From Cardiocondyla obscurior (lineage: Eukaryota > Arthropoda > Insecta > Hymenoptera > Formicidae), in the NCBI RefSeq assembly GCF_019399895.1, contig NC_091865.1, positions 5,337,001 through 5,401,000 on the forward strand: DNA of 64,000 nt. The letters run 5' to 3'. This document shows, one piece after another, positions 38,864-48,715 of this stretch; position 1 is the first letter of the stretch, and each line of letters opens with the position of its first letter. A program made the translations under genes and the position numbers. The notes under the pieces were generated by a model, which worked only from the letters and a program-made list of their open reading frames with translations, did no database searches and was not told the origin of the DNA.

Positions 38864-39920
38864 TTTTTATTTTTTACAAAAAGTTTTTTCACTGTCTTCA
38901 AAAGAGATCCTGCACCTACGGATGTGAGACTGAAAATGAGGTATGGTCACATCGTCGTCGTCGTCGTCGTTCTCATCAATAAACAAAGAAAATAGACGCC
39001 GGGCCAACGAAAACGAAACGTGATACAAAAGATTCAAGACGCCAAAGATTTTTGTCGCATAGGCGTGTAGAAAGAATCGTCCATATCTAACGAAGGCATC
39101 TTGAAACGATTACTAGAAAAGCATGAACGACACTTGACCAAGAGAAAAACGCAAAAAGATTTTTTACAACGTTTGAAGCCCATAAAAAGCGCAAAAGATT
39201 TTTTGACCACACGGGTATATAGAAAAAAATCTAGCGATAGCATGTTACGCATCTGCAAACGATAACTAAAGAATGCGAGTGAGAGCGTGAAAGGGTGTGA
39301 GCGAGAGCGCGAATGACACTTGAACGCGATACCGAACGAGAAAATACAAAATAGGAGTGAGAGAGATATAATGCAAACGATACATGGTGTTCACAAGAAA
39401 ATTTAAGTAATGGGGATTTTTTACTAATTATATATTTTAACGATATTATCTTATACAATCGATATAATGCGAGCAACGATGACGATGATGACGATGATGA
39501 TTGCAATGAAGACGCCGGTGACGTTGGCTTTACGCAAAATTGTTCCTCTGTAATATTAAAATTTTACGGCTACTATTCGTACGAATAAAAATATTTTTTA
39601 TTTTATTTATCTTTATACTTACCATTTACGGATTACATGAATCGCACAGCTCTTCGATGATTGTCTTGGGCAAAGAATCAATACCACATGAGCGACTGAT
39701 AAACACGACATGAGCGATTGATAAACACGACATTAGCGATTGATTAAAAAAGATACCCTCTCGGTATAAAACTCCAACGCAACCTATTAAAATTTTTTCT
39801 TATCATAAGAATAATAAGAAGAGGAAAATACACTCAAGCCCTGGGCCGACAGTTGTGCATCCTCATAGTGTCAACTTTTGTTTAATATTATATTTCAAAG
39901 CGGCATACTACGCATGAAAA
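38864..39920. other. Right-arm spacer of copy B, no gene recognised
   Basis: The spacer contains (CGT)n near 38955-38970, GATGACGATGATGACG runs near 39475-39505, repeats of GATAAACACGACATKAGCGATT near 39695-39745 and TATAAAACTCC near 39763-39773. Short frames are present but lack homology or supporting structure. Part may be a promoter or leader for a lost gene. Confidence 0.5.
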
Positions 39921-40078
39921 CTACGAGTCGTAGTCGATGGTGACAAACGCGTGAACGAGAACGAGAGGGAACGATAGGCGGCGCAAACAAGTGCGAGCGA
40001 AAGGCAACAATGGGCGCGCGATCTTTTGCGATCCGCCGCCCCGCCGCTCGCCGCCGACGCCTTGACTAAGACTCGCGT
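39921..40078 (-). repeat. Extra copy of the CG-rich block of the terminal repeat
   Basis: It reads, on the minus strand, as a diverged duplicate of the CG-rich part of the terminal inverted repeat (compare 13645-13805), immediately inside the right repeat. It is present only on this side. Confidence 0.7.
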
Positions 40079-40082
40079 GAAA

Positions 40083-41346
40083 AATATGTAATATATTGTA
40101 ACGCATATTCATAAAATAAATATATACTTTTGTAATCGGAACGTATCATTTTTAATCGCCTCTATTCCATCCTTCATTTTATTATAATTGTGAGTCCGCC
40201 TCGTTCGTATGCAACATACGTATCTGAGTGAGAGAGAAATAAGATAATAAGAAGGAGCGATTAGCCGGGGGTGTACGTGCAGCGTCACCCGCATTCGAAT
40301 CGTATGAGCGTGTGTTCGCACTAAGAAGAAGGTTCGAGCGAAAAAACTTAAATACAGGTTGCACTTTATAAATTTTATTTTTGCAAGGATTAACACTTAG
40401 CCACTGCTGGGCACGAAAAGATAGAAATTATTATAATGTTTTTAATTTAACAAAGAATGGCTCTGCTGGCCGCGATAGTATTAGCGAGAGATGCGTTCTT
40501 AATGCGTATAAGAAGGAGACTGACTTGAGAGGCATTGCTTCAAGGGAAGTAGAGCAGTTTTCTATTATAACAAAGGGCATCTTAGGTTTCGTTCGGGACT
40601 GCCCCGTCTTTAGCGAGATAAGGCACGAAAAATTTAGAATAGTTTCTTTCGAGTAGATTCTTATGATGACAGAAAAATAATATCATTTGAAACAAAGCCT
40701 CTCATATAACCAGACTGGCGTCGCTCTGACGGCATTCGATAGTCTAGCATTTAAAAAGTTAGAATAGCATAATCTAACGATTTTAAACAGCGTGTACTAA
40801 ATTGTTGATAAACAATAGGCGGCGCGAACGGGTGCGAGCGAGTCGTAGTCGATGGTGACGAACGCGTGAACGAGAGCGAGAGGGAACGATAGGCGGCGCG
40901 AACGGGTGCGAGCGAGACGGAACGATGGGCGCGCGATTCTTTGCGATCCGCCGCCGCCCCGCCGCTCGTCGCCGCCGACGCCATGACTAAGACTCGCGTG
41001 GTCACCCCCAACACCCCCCCTTTACCTCCTGTAAAAAATAAGACACCCCCCCTTTCCCCTTTTGAAAAAATTCCAACCCTTTGAAATTCGCGATGCCGCA
41101 GGAAAATACCGCGGCGCGATAACGCACTTATCTATTTTTAAAAATATCAAATTACGTAATTAAAATATCAAATTTCATAACTTTTATGTTATTGTTATAT
41201 TTATAAACAATCTGTTCCGAGAATCGCAGACAAAGGAGCGATTCCTGGAAAAACACCCCTCCCCGCGTGACGTCATTACCCCTCGCCCTAGGTCACACGG
41301 ATACACTAATACGAATTGGTCCAGAACCGGCCTATATACATCTACT
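40083..41346. repeat. Right terminal inverted repeat of copy B (with nested solo LTR)
   Basis: It is the reverse complement of 13302-14075 with few differences, interrupted by the solo LTR at 40323-40790. It ends CATCTACT at 41346, followed by the target duplication GAAAGC. The coding-like frames on it repeat those in the left copy and are not genes. Confidence 0.9.
40323..40790 (-). mobile_element. Solo LTR of the BEL/Pao family, 468 bp
   Basis: It is an inverted, slightly diverged copy of the LTRs at 28814 and 34640, flanked by GCGTG (40318-40322 and 40791-40795). It is inserted in the right terminal repeat of copy B and so is younger than copy B. Confidence 0.93.
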
Positions 41347-41352
41347 GAAAGC

Positions 41353-42483
41353 CAGTGGCTTCCACGAATCATCAGTAATTTGCTCCAAGACTGCGCCCAT
41401 GGCGAAGTCGGAAGCATCAGTGACGAACCTGAGTCGGAGGGATACGCTAACAGAGCAGCGTTAGACAAATCGGTTTTGCACTGATTAAATGCTGTTTCGG
41501 CTTGGGGGGTCCAAGGAATTTCGCGTTTATCACGTTTTCGCGAATTAGTAATGTACGCATGGAGCGGTGCTTGTGTCGCGGCGGCGTTCGGCATACAGCG
41601 GCGATAAAAATTAATCATGCCAAGAAAACGACGCAACTGTTCGACAGTGCGTGGCTTGGGAAAATCCGCGATTGCTGCAACTTTATCGGCCGTGGGTTTA
41701 AAACCATGAGGAGTAATTAAATGACCGAGGAAAACGAGTTCAGGCACACCGAAAACACATTTGTCAGCGTTCACGCGAAGATAAAACTTATCAAGTCGTT
41801 GAAAAACAGTACGGAGATGTAATTTTAACGAGGTGGATGGGACTTGCCCAAGGGCTACTCGAAGGTCTGCAGAGTCCTTCCTCACAATCGCGTTGAAATT
41901 GAGCTTTAACGGTCTTGAGCTTATCTGGGGGTAAGCGACGAGCACGCTCAGCGACAGGGGAACCTGTGGTAATTATGTGGTGGTGCACACCACGAGACTT
42001 AAGCGGAGTTGCTTGCGCCGCACCAAAGACCCTGGGAAAATCAGTAATAATATGCGCGTATTTATGCGCTGGTTGAATTAAATGAGCCGAAACCGCGGAG
42101 GTGGATTTAAGTACACCCGAAGCAAATAGACCGGTGGTCTCATCTACAAGGCGTCGGCGTTTAAGATCAATTAGCAAATTATAATTTGAAATAAGATCTG
42201 CTCCGATTATAGCAAAAGGAACAGCGGCAACACAAAAATTCCAAACGATTGGACGACGGATACCAAGGTCCAGGGTGAGACGCACTATACCGTAGGTGTC
42301 TATGACGGTATTGTTGGCAGCAAACAATTTATTGCCGAAAGGGCGTAAATTTTTGCATTTAGAAGACGGGAATAGCGATATTTCTGCACCGGAATCAACG
42401 AAAAGGATGTTACCGGACTTGCGGTCGCGAACATGAAGGCGTTGAGAACTATCAGGGGCCTCGACCATTGCCTCAGTGGGCAA
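41353..42483 (-). pseudogene. Gypsy pol, protease and truncated reverse transcriptase
   Basis: Protease (VDSGAEISLFPSSK) is followed by the RT entry segment (SSSPWASPIHLV). Near 41830 the sequence jumps to the post-catalytic region (KLHLRTVFQRLDKFYLRVNADKC, FLGHLIT, LRRFLGMINFYRRCMP), so the palm with the catalytic aspartates is deleted. A frame change also occurs further on (about 41420). It ends at the target duplication of copy B (41347-41352) and resumes at 13295. Confidence 0.88.
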
Positions 42484-42491
42484 AGGCCCTG

Positions 42492-43370
42492 TTAGTTTAA
42501 CGAGTGGTCAGCGGGTTGTTTCCACGAGCAAGGTTTAACGTAGTGTACTGCTTTAATGCCGTATTTTCTATGAATCCAACAGATTCCGGCTGCAGAACGG
42601 CTACGAGAACGAGAACGAGAGCGCGAAAGGTTATTATTAGGGCCATTACGATAACGGTTGCGAGTACGATCCTGAGTCGATAATCTTTGCATTTGCTTAA
42701 GCAACAGCTCCAGCGTTCTCTCAATGGAGCTAGAGGATGAAGAAAGTGCATTTTTATTAACATTTGCAAATTCAGAAGAACAAACTTTAGTAGATGACGC
42801 AACGGAATACTGTGGCGTAAGGCCATAAACATCCATGATAGTATTGGCAAGTTGCGCCAAATCTTGTAAATTATCGGTTTTACTAGTAACTAGTACAGCG
42901 CGACATGGTTTCGGAAGGGATTCAAGAAATATCGAACGCAATACAGAATCGCCACAAAACGATCCACACAGATTACGCATTTTCGCAAGGATTTGAGATG
43001 GCTTCCCTTCGAGGGTAACTTGCCCTTTTAGTAACTGGCGCAATTTAGCCGCAAAGGATACCGCAAACGTGGAAACAATTCGCTCTTTTATTAATTCGTA
43101 CTGTTTAACCGGATCGGGGCTTTCAACCAAATCGTTGATTAAAGCAACGGCCTCGATGTCGAGGTGAGCGACTACGGTGTCCGCCATAGTAATTTGGCTT
43201 TTAATGCCCGCGTTTCCAAGTGAAGCTTCGACTTGGATAAACCAAAGAGCAGGATCAGTTTTATAAAATGCAGGCATTTTTGGGACTCGGTAGAAAGCCT
43301 CAACGTGCTGCGCGTGCGCTGAGGAACCGGATGAAGTCGCTTGAACATTGCTACTAGCATTTTGCGCCAT
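42492..43370 (-). CDS. Gypsy Gag, 292 aa
   Basis: The open frame starts from an ATG at 43370. The capsid-like region begins VPKMPAFYKTDPALWF and continues with VVAHLDIEAV and LRQLLKGQVTLEGKPSQIL. A serine/arginine-rich stretch (SRSRSRSRS) and a single degenerate Cys/His knuckle (CWIHRKYG...HYVKPC) come last. It is followed closely by pol in another frame, so a frameshift was probably used. Confidence 0.88.
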   Translation of the reverse strand: MAQNASSNVQATSSGSSAHAQHVEAFYRVPKMPAFYKTDPALWFIQVEASLGNAGIKSQITMADTVVAHLDIEAVALINDLVESPDPVKQYELIKERIVSTFAVSFAAKLRQLLKGQVTLEGKPSQILAKMRNLCGSFCGDSVLRSIFLESLPKPCRAVLVTSKTDNLQDLAQLANTIMDVYGLTPQYSVASSTKVCSSEFANVNKNALSSSSSSIERTLELLLKQMQRLSTQDRTRNRYRNGPNNNLSRSRSRSRSRSAAGICWIHRKYGIKAVHYVKPCSWKQPADHSLN

Positions 43371-44542
43371 CGTGGCTTAACTTAGTCTGAAGTATGCCGC
43401 AACTAACACAGTCTTAAAAATACGTCGCTGTATTTAGAAATTTAACGCACGCATAAAGTTTCGTCGCAAGTAAATAAATATCCAACGAGGACGGTCGCTG
43501 AGGGCGAAATTGTTTTGTGGCCCGACAAAAAAAAAACAAAAAAAAAAGGAAAACATACGCGGAACGTTTCGACGACTGTTGAGAATCGCGCGCAAAAAAG
43601 AGAAGCTAACAAAACGTTGCGGCAAGAGCGAGAGAGAGATTAAACAAACGAATGCTGCTGTGCGACGGCGCGGCAACAGAAAGCCAAAAATGAACGTTGG
43701 TTGCTACGCCACAAGAACGCGCAAAAAAACCAACCGTTTTTTTTTTTTTTTTTTTTTAACAAAGCAAGAATGCAGCAAAAAGATTCGCGTAATGAGAATA
43801 TTAAAAAGAATATTAAAAAAAATTAACGCGGAAAACTAATGTTCATTATCAGAACATGAAACAAACACGATGCGCACTAAAAATTAAATACGCAATCGTA
43901 ATTAGGGAACGCACGCATTGGCACTGGCACAGGGAAAGAAGGGCGATGCGATGACGATGATCCCGCAGGGTGAGAAACGGCTGTGATGGTCTCGATGAAG
44001 GCGCCGGTGTCGGTGGCTTCACGCAAGATATCCGGTCGCAATTTCGATGATTCCAAAAGCAGGAACAGCAGAAACAGCAGGAACAGCAGGAAAAGCAGGC
44101 ACCAGCGTCACGGCAGGAGAAGCAGGAACAGGGCGAGGCTGCGTCCGGGGTGAGGTGCACCATGCACCCTTACAATAGACAAAATCGGGTGCCGTGCTAA
44201 TGTAGCTTGCACGACAGTAACAGAAAACGAAGATCGTCTCAAAGTTCTGTGCATTTTCACGGTCAGGCACTGAGTTTCCAGAAATCGGTTGCCGAACTTA
44301 TGCGCCCGTTAGATTTGAACGGCAAAGCTAAGCGAGAGTCGCTGCGCTCAATCAGCGATGGCCAGGAGTCACCAAGATGGAGAGGATTAGATCGTCCATC
44401 GGCAGCGAGGAACGGCTATAGCAGCGGTATAGAATTGTCTGTCCACAGAACTGCTTGCTGGACAGTGAAAGGGATTTCCACACCAGGAATTGATCAATCG
44501 GCAGCGTTTATTAAAAAAAACTTTCTTCGACCACCAAGAAGA
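43371..44542 (-). other. Gypsy 5' leader
   Basis: A 1.2-kb untranslated region lies between the primer-binding site and gag. It has poly-A/T tracts near 43528-43545 and 43738-43757 and GGAACAGCAG-type repeats near 44060-44135. No gene is seen. It is long for a Gypsy leader, so part may be a further insertion that I cannot delimit. Confidence 0.5.
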
Positions 44543-44560
44543 ATCACGTCGGGGTCACCA
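44543..44560 (-). promoter_or_regulatory. Gypsy primer-binding site (tRNA-Trp)
   Basis: The minus-strand sequence TGGTGACCCCGACGTGAT follows the 5' LTR after one base. It is the complement of the 3' end of insect tRNA-Trp (ATCACGTCGGGGTCACCA), as far as I can recall that tRNA. Confidence 0.8.
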
Positions 44561-44561
44561 C

Positions 44562-44912
44562 TGTGGGGACGATCCTCTTGCCCCTGGTGGATCGTCCACC
44601 GAGATGCTGGTAGTCGGTAATGAGCGGGCAATTAAATAGAGTTTGAATTGTTACTAACACTTTAATTAACTTGTTTAATTAACTTGTTGGGATTATACCG
44701 CTCGCCGATTAATACGTTTTCTACCGCACGCACGTTGCCTCTCTAAAACTTGTCAGAACAAGAGTGGGCTAAGAGACCGCTTGAGAAATATCTGAGGCGT
44801 TGGAGGAGAGATCATCGCTCGCGTGGTCTATGCCATGCGCGTAAGGGGAAACAGCGCAGCAACGCTGAAGCGCAGAACCGAGCGCAGGTCCGTACCTAAG
44901 TGCAGGCCTACA
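44562..44912 (-). repeat. Gypsy 5' LTR, 351 bp
   Basis: It is a direct repeat of 11080-11430 with about five differences. It is flanked on the right by ATCG (44913-44916), matching the ATCG at 11076-11079. Confidence 0.93.
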
Positions 44913-44916
44913 ATCG

Positions 44917-44977
44917 GCCACGAGGTGCTGCCCCCGCGGCGGTGACATGATTAATTACTAAATTGAATTTTTTAACA
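44917..44977 (-). mobile_element. 684-bp solo LTR, copy 1 (remaining part)
   Basis: These 61 bp complete the LTR begun at 10457-11079, ending TTAACA. The flank CATTT (44978-44982) pairs with AAATG at 46110-46114 beside the other LTR. Confidence 0.85.
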
Positions 44978-44998
44978 CATTTATATTTTTTATTTCAG

Positions 44999-45425
44999 AT
45001 GCTTACATTACTTTAGTTCGAGTGAAAGATTAATGGTACACAGCGCAGATTGCGGAAAAATTAATGAGTGCGCAATTATATTACCATGTGATGAAAACAA
45101 AATATATCATTTACAAAAAATATTAAAAGCATTACTCATAATAGAAATAATTGTATAAAATTAAGGTTTATTGATTCATTTAAATTTCTAAATACAAGTC
45201 CTGAGAAGTTAGCATCATTTCTAAGTAAAGATAAATTGCGAGTGTCGCGATATGAATTTTCTAATCTAACTAATGAAAATTTTGATTTATTAACACGTAA
45301 AGGAGTCTTTCCATATGAATATGTTGACAGTATTGAAAAATTGGAAGATGTATGTTTGCCTCCACGTGAATCATTTTACAGCTCATTGACTGATGATACA
45401 GTATCTGAACATGATTATGCACACG
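44999..45425 (+). pseudogene. Inverted internal fragment of the copy A polymerase gene
   Basis: After a splice acceptor (TTTCAG ending 44998) comes the start of polymerase exon 2 (CLHYFSSSERL). An internal deletion and frame change lead to FIDSFKFL and then VFPYEYVDSIEKL to SEHDYAH near 45420. It is on the plus strand, opposite to the rest of the gene, between two inverted solo LTRs. Tail codons after 45425 belong to the LTR. The continuation of the gene is at 10456 downward. Confidence 0.85.
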
Positions 45426-46109
45426 TGTTAAAAGATTCAATTTAGTAATTAATCATGTCACCGCCGCGGGGGCAGCACCTCGGGGCCGATCGCCGGCGAC
45501 GGATCGATATCGATCCGTCGTTCGATAATTGCCTCCGATTCTCGAAGGCGTTGCCGGCTCGAGGCTTATCAGTATTAACTCAGCCGTGCCAAGCATCATC
45601 TCGTGTGCAGCAACGTGCAGTGTGCCTCTCTCAGAATTCTTACTCATCGTTCAACTCATCGTTCAACTCATCGCCTTGTCTCCAGTACAACTCATCCAGA
45701 TCATCTTCACAGTGTGCAACACGCCAAGAATCGTCTGGAAGACATCACCCTGCAGCACGAGGCGTGTTGAACCTCGTGCTCAGTAGCTCATCACATCTCG
45801 CAGCGTGTGAACTCACGGTTAATATAATTGTGACTCATTGTTTAAACTCAGTGCGAGTTCTCAAGAACAGTTAAACAGACAGATATCAATTTAAAGACTA
45901 ACTCAAGCGTGAAACTCATTTATAGATTCTGTGCGGATCTCATCTACCGGCCACGTGCTCAACGCGTGTCTCCGCGTAACTCGCATATTCGAAGGACTAA
46001 CACCCGCCTTTTCGCGTTAAATAAACCGGCCACGACCGCGTAACATCCCCGCGGCGTTAATTGTAATTCTCATTTGTAAAACTCATATTATAAGTTTGAT
46101 TTTTATACA
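45426..46109 (+). mobile_element. 684-bp solo LTR, copy 2
   Basis: It starts TGTTAAAAG and ends TTTATACA, with flanks ACACG (45421-45425) and AAATG (46110-46114). It is the intact reverse complement of copy 1 with few differences. No retroelement body of this family is in the window. Frames inside are not recognisable genes. Confidence 0.87.
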
Positions 46110-46165
46110 AAATGCATTAAAATTTTTTTTATTGTATAAAAGAAAAAAAACATTTTTATACTTAC

Positions 46166-47244
46166 CGATCACAAAAATATTTCTTACTCTTTGTTTTACT
46201 CAGCTGTGAACTTATAAGACGTGATAAATTTTTTATTATTGAAAAATGTCCAACATCATTATCTCGTTGTGTGTACAACAAATGAATGTGTCTGTCTCGT
46301 ACTTTATCTGTGAGTTGTATTGGTAGAATTTTTTTCTTCTCAATCGTATATATGTTGTTGGAAATATTGTTAAGATTTTCAAATTTTTTAACATGTTTCA
46401 TAGTTATTGGAAACTCAATACCTTCAAGATTTAACACTGTTGCATAATGTGGATATGATATTATTCGATCCACATGTTTCTCGGCTGGGTATAGAGCGAC
46501 TACCACTGACCATGCGAAACATGCATTGTCAGCAGATTGTATATTTATCACAGCTCTTTTCATTTTAATTTCCTGTGGTAATATCACATGGCACCCAGCA
46601 TGTAATGGATTGTGTTTATTTACAATTATCATCAAATTATGTATACGCGACAGTGGCCACCCACTGTCACGTTCTTGAAATTCGTCCAAGGATGCGAGAA
46701 TAGGCTCGATAATGCGTGACTCGTACCACTCTTGTAGATCACTTAAACGAAAGAGTTCACAGTTTTTTGTGCACACACTTTTATTTGCAGTTTTATTGTT
46801 AGCCACAAATTCACCATTAAATACAACGTTAATTTTTATATTGTTATGTTTATGCATAATATTTTGCACATGTTTCAATACAATGACTCGCGCATCTTCC
46901 AAAAATTTGTGAGGCTCGATATAGTTTGAATTAATTACCACACCAGTTAATATGCGGTTTTCAAAAGCTGTGTCGATTTCACGCCATCAAAGTCCTTTAT
47001 TTTTTGCATTATGTCCAGCACCCACATGAATGAAACGTTGTTTTGTTAAATCTCTTAAACTTTCGATACGTGCAATACATGCAACTAGTGATTGCTTCGC
47101 ACTGATTGATAATCTTGCACGTTTATTTTGCCCCTGGTCCTCCAATAATTCGATATATTCTTCACATTGCTGATTCCATGCATTAAATTCTTCTAAAGTC
47201 AATCGATCTGCTTGCGCCGTCAACTGTTGCTCTCGTCGATCCAT
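46166..47244 (-). pseudogene. DNA polymerase B, first exon (copy A)
   Basis: It is homologous to 26878-28034, from the ATG at 47244 to a GTAAGT donor at 46165. It keeps CFAWSVVVALYPAEKHVDR, YPHYATVLNLEGIEFP and the final SSQLS...CDR. A TGA at 46987-46989 breaks the frame before WREIDTAFE. The following intron is interrupted by the second solo LTR, beyond which lies the inverted exon 2 fragment. Confidence 0.88.
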
Positions 47245-47573
47245 TTTGTTCTTAAGATTTCAATACGTTAAATAATAAAATGTGATGTATGCTCCGCAGT
47301 TTTATATGCTCCACAGTTTTATATGCGGTATATGACAAACTGCTACGTTTACATTTTGAGTAAGTTCAATGAATTCATAGCGATTATGTCAGCATTTTAA
47401 GTAAGCACCTTCATAACGATGGAGAACAGATGAAACACTGGAAGCCGCCTGGTAATTTTATATTTTTTTTTTTTTTAATGTTAGCAGTTTTGCACGTGCA
47501 TATTGTAATAAGTGACATACATGTGGCGTCTACAAATTTTTGCTTAGTATTTTTTTTTTCAGCACATGTGTAT

Positions 47574-48060
47574 AGCGGCGCCTACAAATTTGCGCTTCTG
47601 ATGCAATCTTCATAACATTATCACCTATATATATAAAATCACTGTTTTTTTTTTATTTAAGACTAAACGCTTGTAATCCACACCATTGCCTGAGATAATT
47701 GGCACGTGTGGCGTCTGCAAATCTTGCATTTCCAATGCAATGCAGTAGCACGTGTGGTGTTCGCAAAAATCTTGCAATCTTTATATGATATTATTTTTAT
47801 TACATTGTAATAGCGGTGCCTACAAATTTGCGCTTCTGATGCAATCTTCATAACATTATCGCCTATATATAAAATCACTGTTTTTTTTTCATTTAAGACT
47901 AAACGCTTGTAATCTACACCATTGCCTGAGATAACTGGCACGTGTGGCGTCTGCAAATCTTGCAAATCTTGCATTTCTAATGCAATGCAGTAGCACGTGT
48001 GGTGCCCGCAAATCTTGCATTTCTGATGCAATCTTTATATATCATTTTTATTTTAAGACT
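47574..48060. repeat. Tandem duplication of ~235 bp
   Basis: Two copies of a unit starting GCGGYGCCTACAAATTTGCG (47574 and 47812) each contain a TATATATAAAATCACTG phrase, TAAGACTAAACGCTTGTAAT and GGCACGTGTGGCGTCTGCAA, which also recurs as shorter repeats. The block lies between the polymerase start and the divergent gene at 48160, so it occupies the promoter region. Confidence 0.8.
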
Positions 48061-48159
48061 AATGCTTGTGATCCCCACTATTACCTACAATGTGATCCAT
48101 ATAAATACCATCGGGCGACAGTTCACTGAATTTTATATATATTTTTGTGTTAAGAGAAT

Positions 48160-48555
48160 ATGGCTGATTTAAATGCTGTAAATGACAATGAAGAATTAAT
48201 GGATTTATCTGATGAGGATGATATTGGATTGCCCAACGATAGTGATTATGTGAGTGATCAAAGTGAAGATCTCGAAGATTGTATTTCTCGAAAAATAGAT
48301 TTACCACAACTTTTCGCGCTTAATGGACGTACTAAACATTGTATGTTGTCTTTTTATTATTGCACACCTAGTGAAGCTATTGCAGTATGTGCACCATGTA
48401 TGATTAATTTAGCTGATGTGGGTGGGCCAATGATTGCCATTCGCAAACATGAAATTGATACTCAAAACGCATTATGCGGTAGATCATGTGGTAATTGCGG
48501 ACTTCCAATGTATATAATAATTCCATGCAACATGTGTCCTGTGTGTGTTGCCTAG
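48160..48555 (+). CDS. Acidic Cys-rich protein, 131 aa, unknown function (copy A)
   Basis: The intact frame is homologous to 28333-28758: an Asp/Glu-rich start, then FYYC, VCAPC, a C-x2-C pair (SCGNCG) and the terminal CNMCPVC. It is divergent from the polymerase here, whereas in copy B it lies on the same strand as the polymerase, so the right end of copy A is rearranged relative to copy B. Probably zinc-binding. Function unknown. Confidence 0.72.
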   Translation: MADLNAVNDNEELMDLSDEDDIGLPNDSDYVSDQSEDLEDCISRKIDLPQLFALNGRTKHCMLSFYYCTPSEAIAVCAPCMINLADVGGPMIAIRKHEIDTQNALCGRSCGNCGLPMYIIIPCNMCPVCVA

Positions 48556-48624
48556 GAATAAAACTTACACAATTTGAAGATTTAATCCCCCCACTTAATT
48601 GATGCATTTCTTATTAGTGGTGGG

Positions 48625-48642
48625 GATATATATATAAAAAGA
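48625..48642 (+). promoter_or_regulatory. TATA box upstream of the two-exon gene
   Basis: The sequence is TATATATATAAAAAG, about 75-90 bases before the ATG at 48716. It is well placed for a promoter. Confidence 0.5.
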
Positions 48643-48715
48643 ATCTCGGAACAATTATATCGCATTAAATGTAACACGCGCATCAAACTGATCTGTTATT
48701 ACCGTTCTTAATGTG

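Larger units (their letters stand above)
13302..41346. mobile_element. Polinton/adintovirus-like copy B, complete with terminal repeats
   Basis: The element is bounded by inverted repeats starting AGTAGATGTATATAGGCCGG and by the 6-bp duplication GAAAGC (13296-13301 and 41347-41352), the size typical of Polintons. Its length is 28,045 bp, about 21.3 kb after removing the nested Pao element and the solo LTR. It carries the full virion and replication gene set plus a right-arm cargo region. Capsid, penton-like, ATPase and integrase genes are open. The polymerase has a frameshift, the DUF8207-like gene is eroded and the Tudor gene has a stop. Near-identical terminal repeats indicate a young insertion. 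Confidence 0.95.
11080..44912 (-). mobile_element. Gypsy LTR retrotransposon carrying the nested copy B
   Basis: The element runs from LTR (44562-44912) to LTR (11080-11430), both 351 bp with a handful of differences, and is flanked by ATCG on both sides. Genes in order are gag (43370-42492), protease/RT (42483-41353), then, across the 28-kb Polinton insertion, RNase H/integrase (13295-11664). Without the insertion it would be about 5.8 kb. The RT core is deleted, so the copy is dead. The few LTR differences suggest a fairly recent insertion. Confidence 0.9.
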
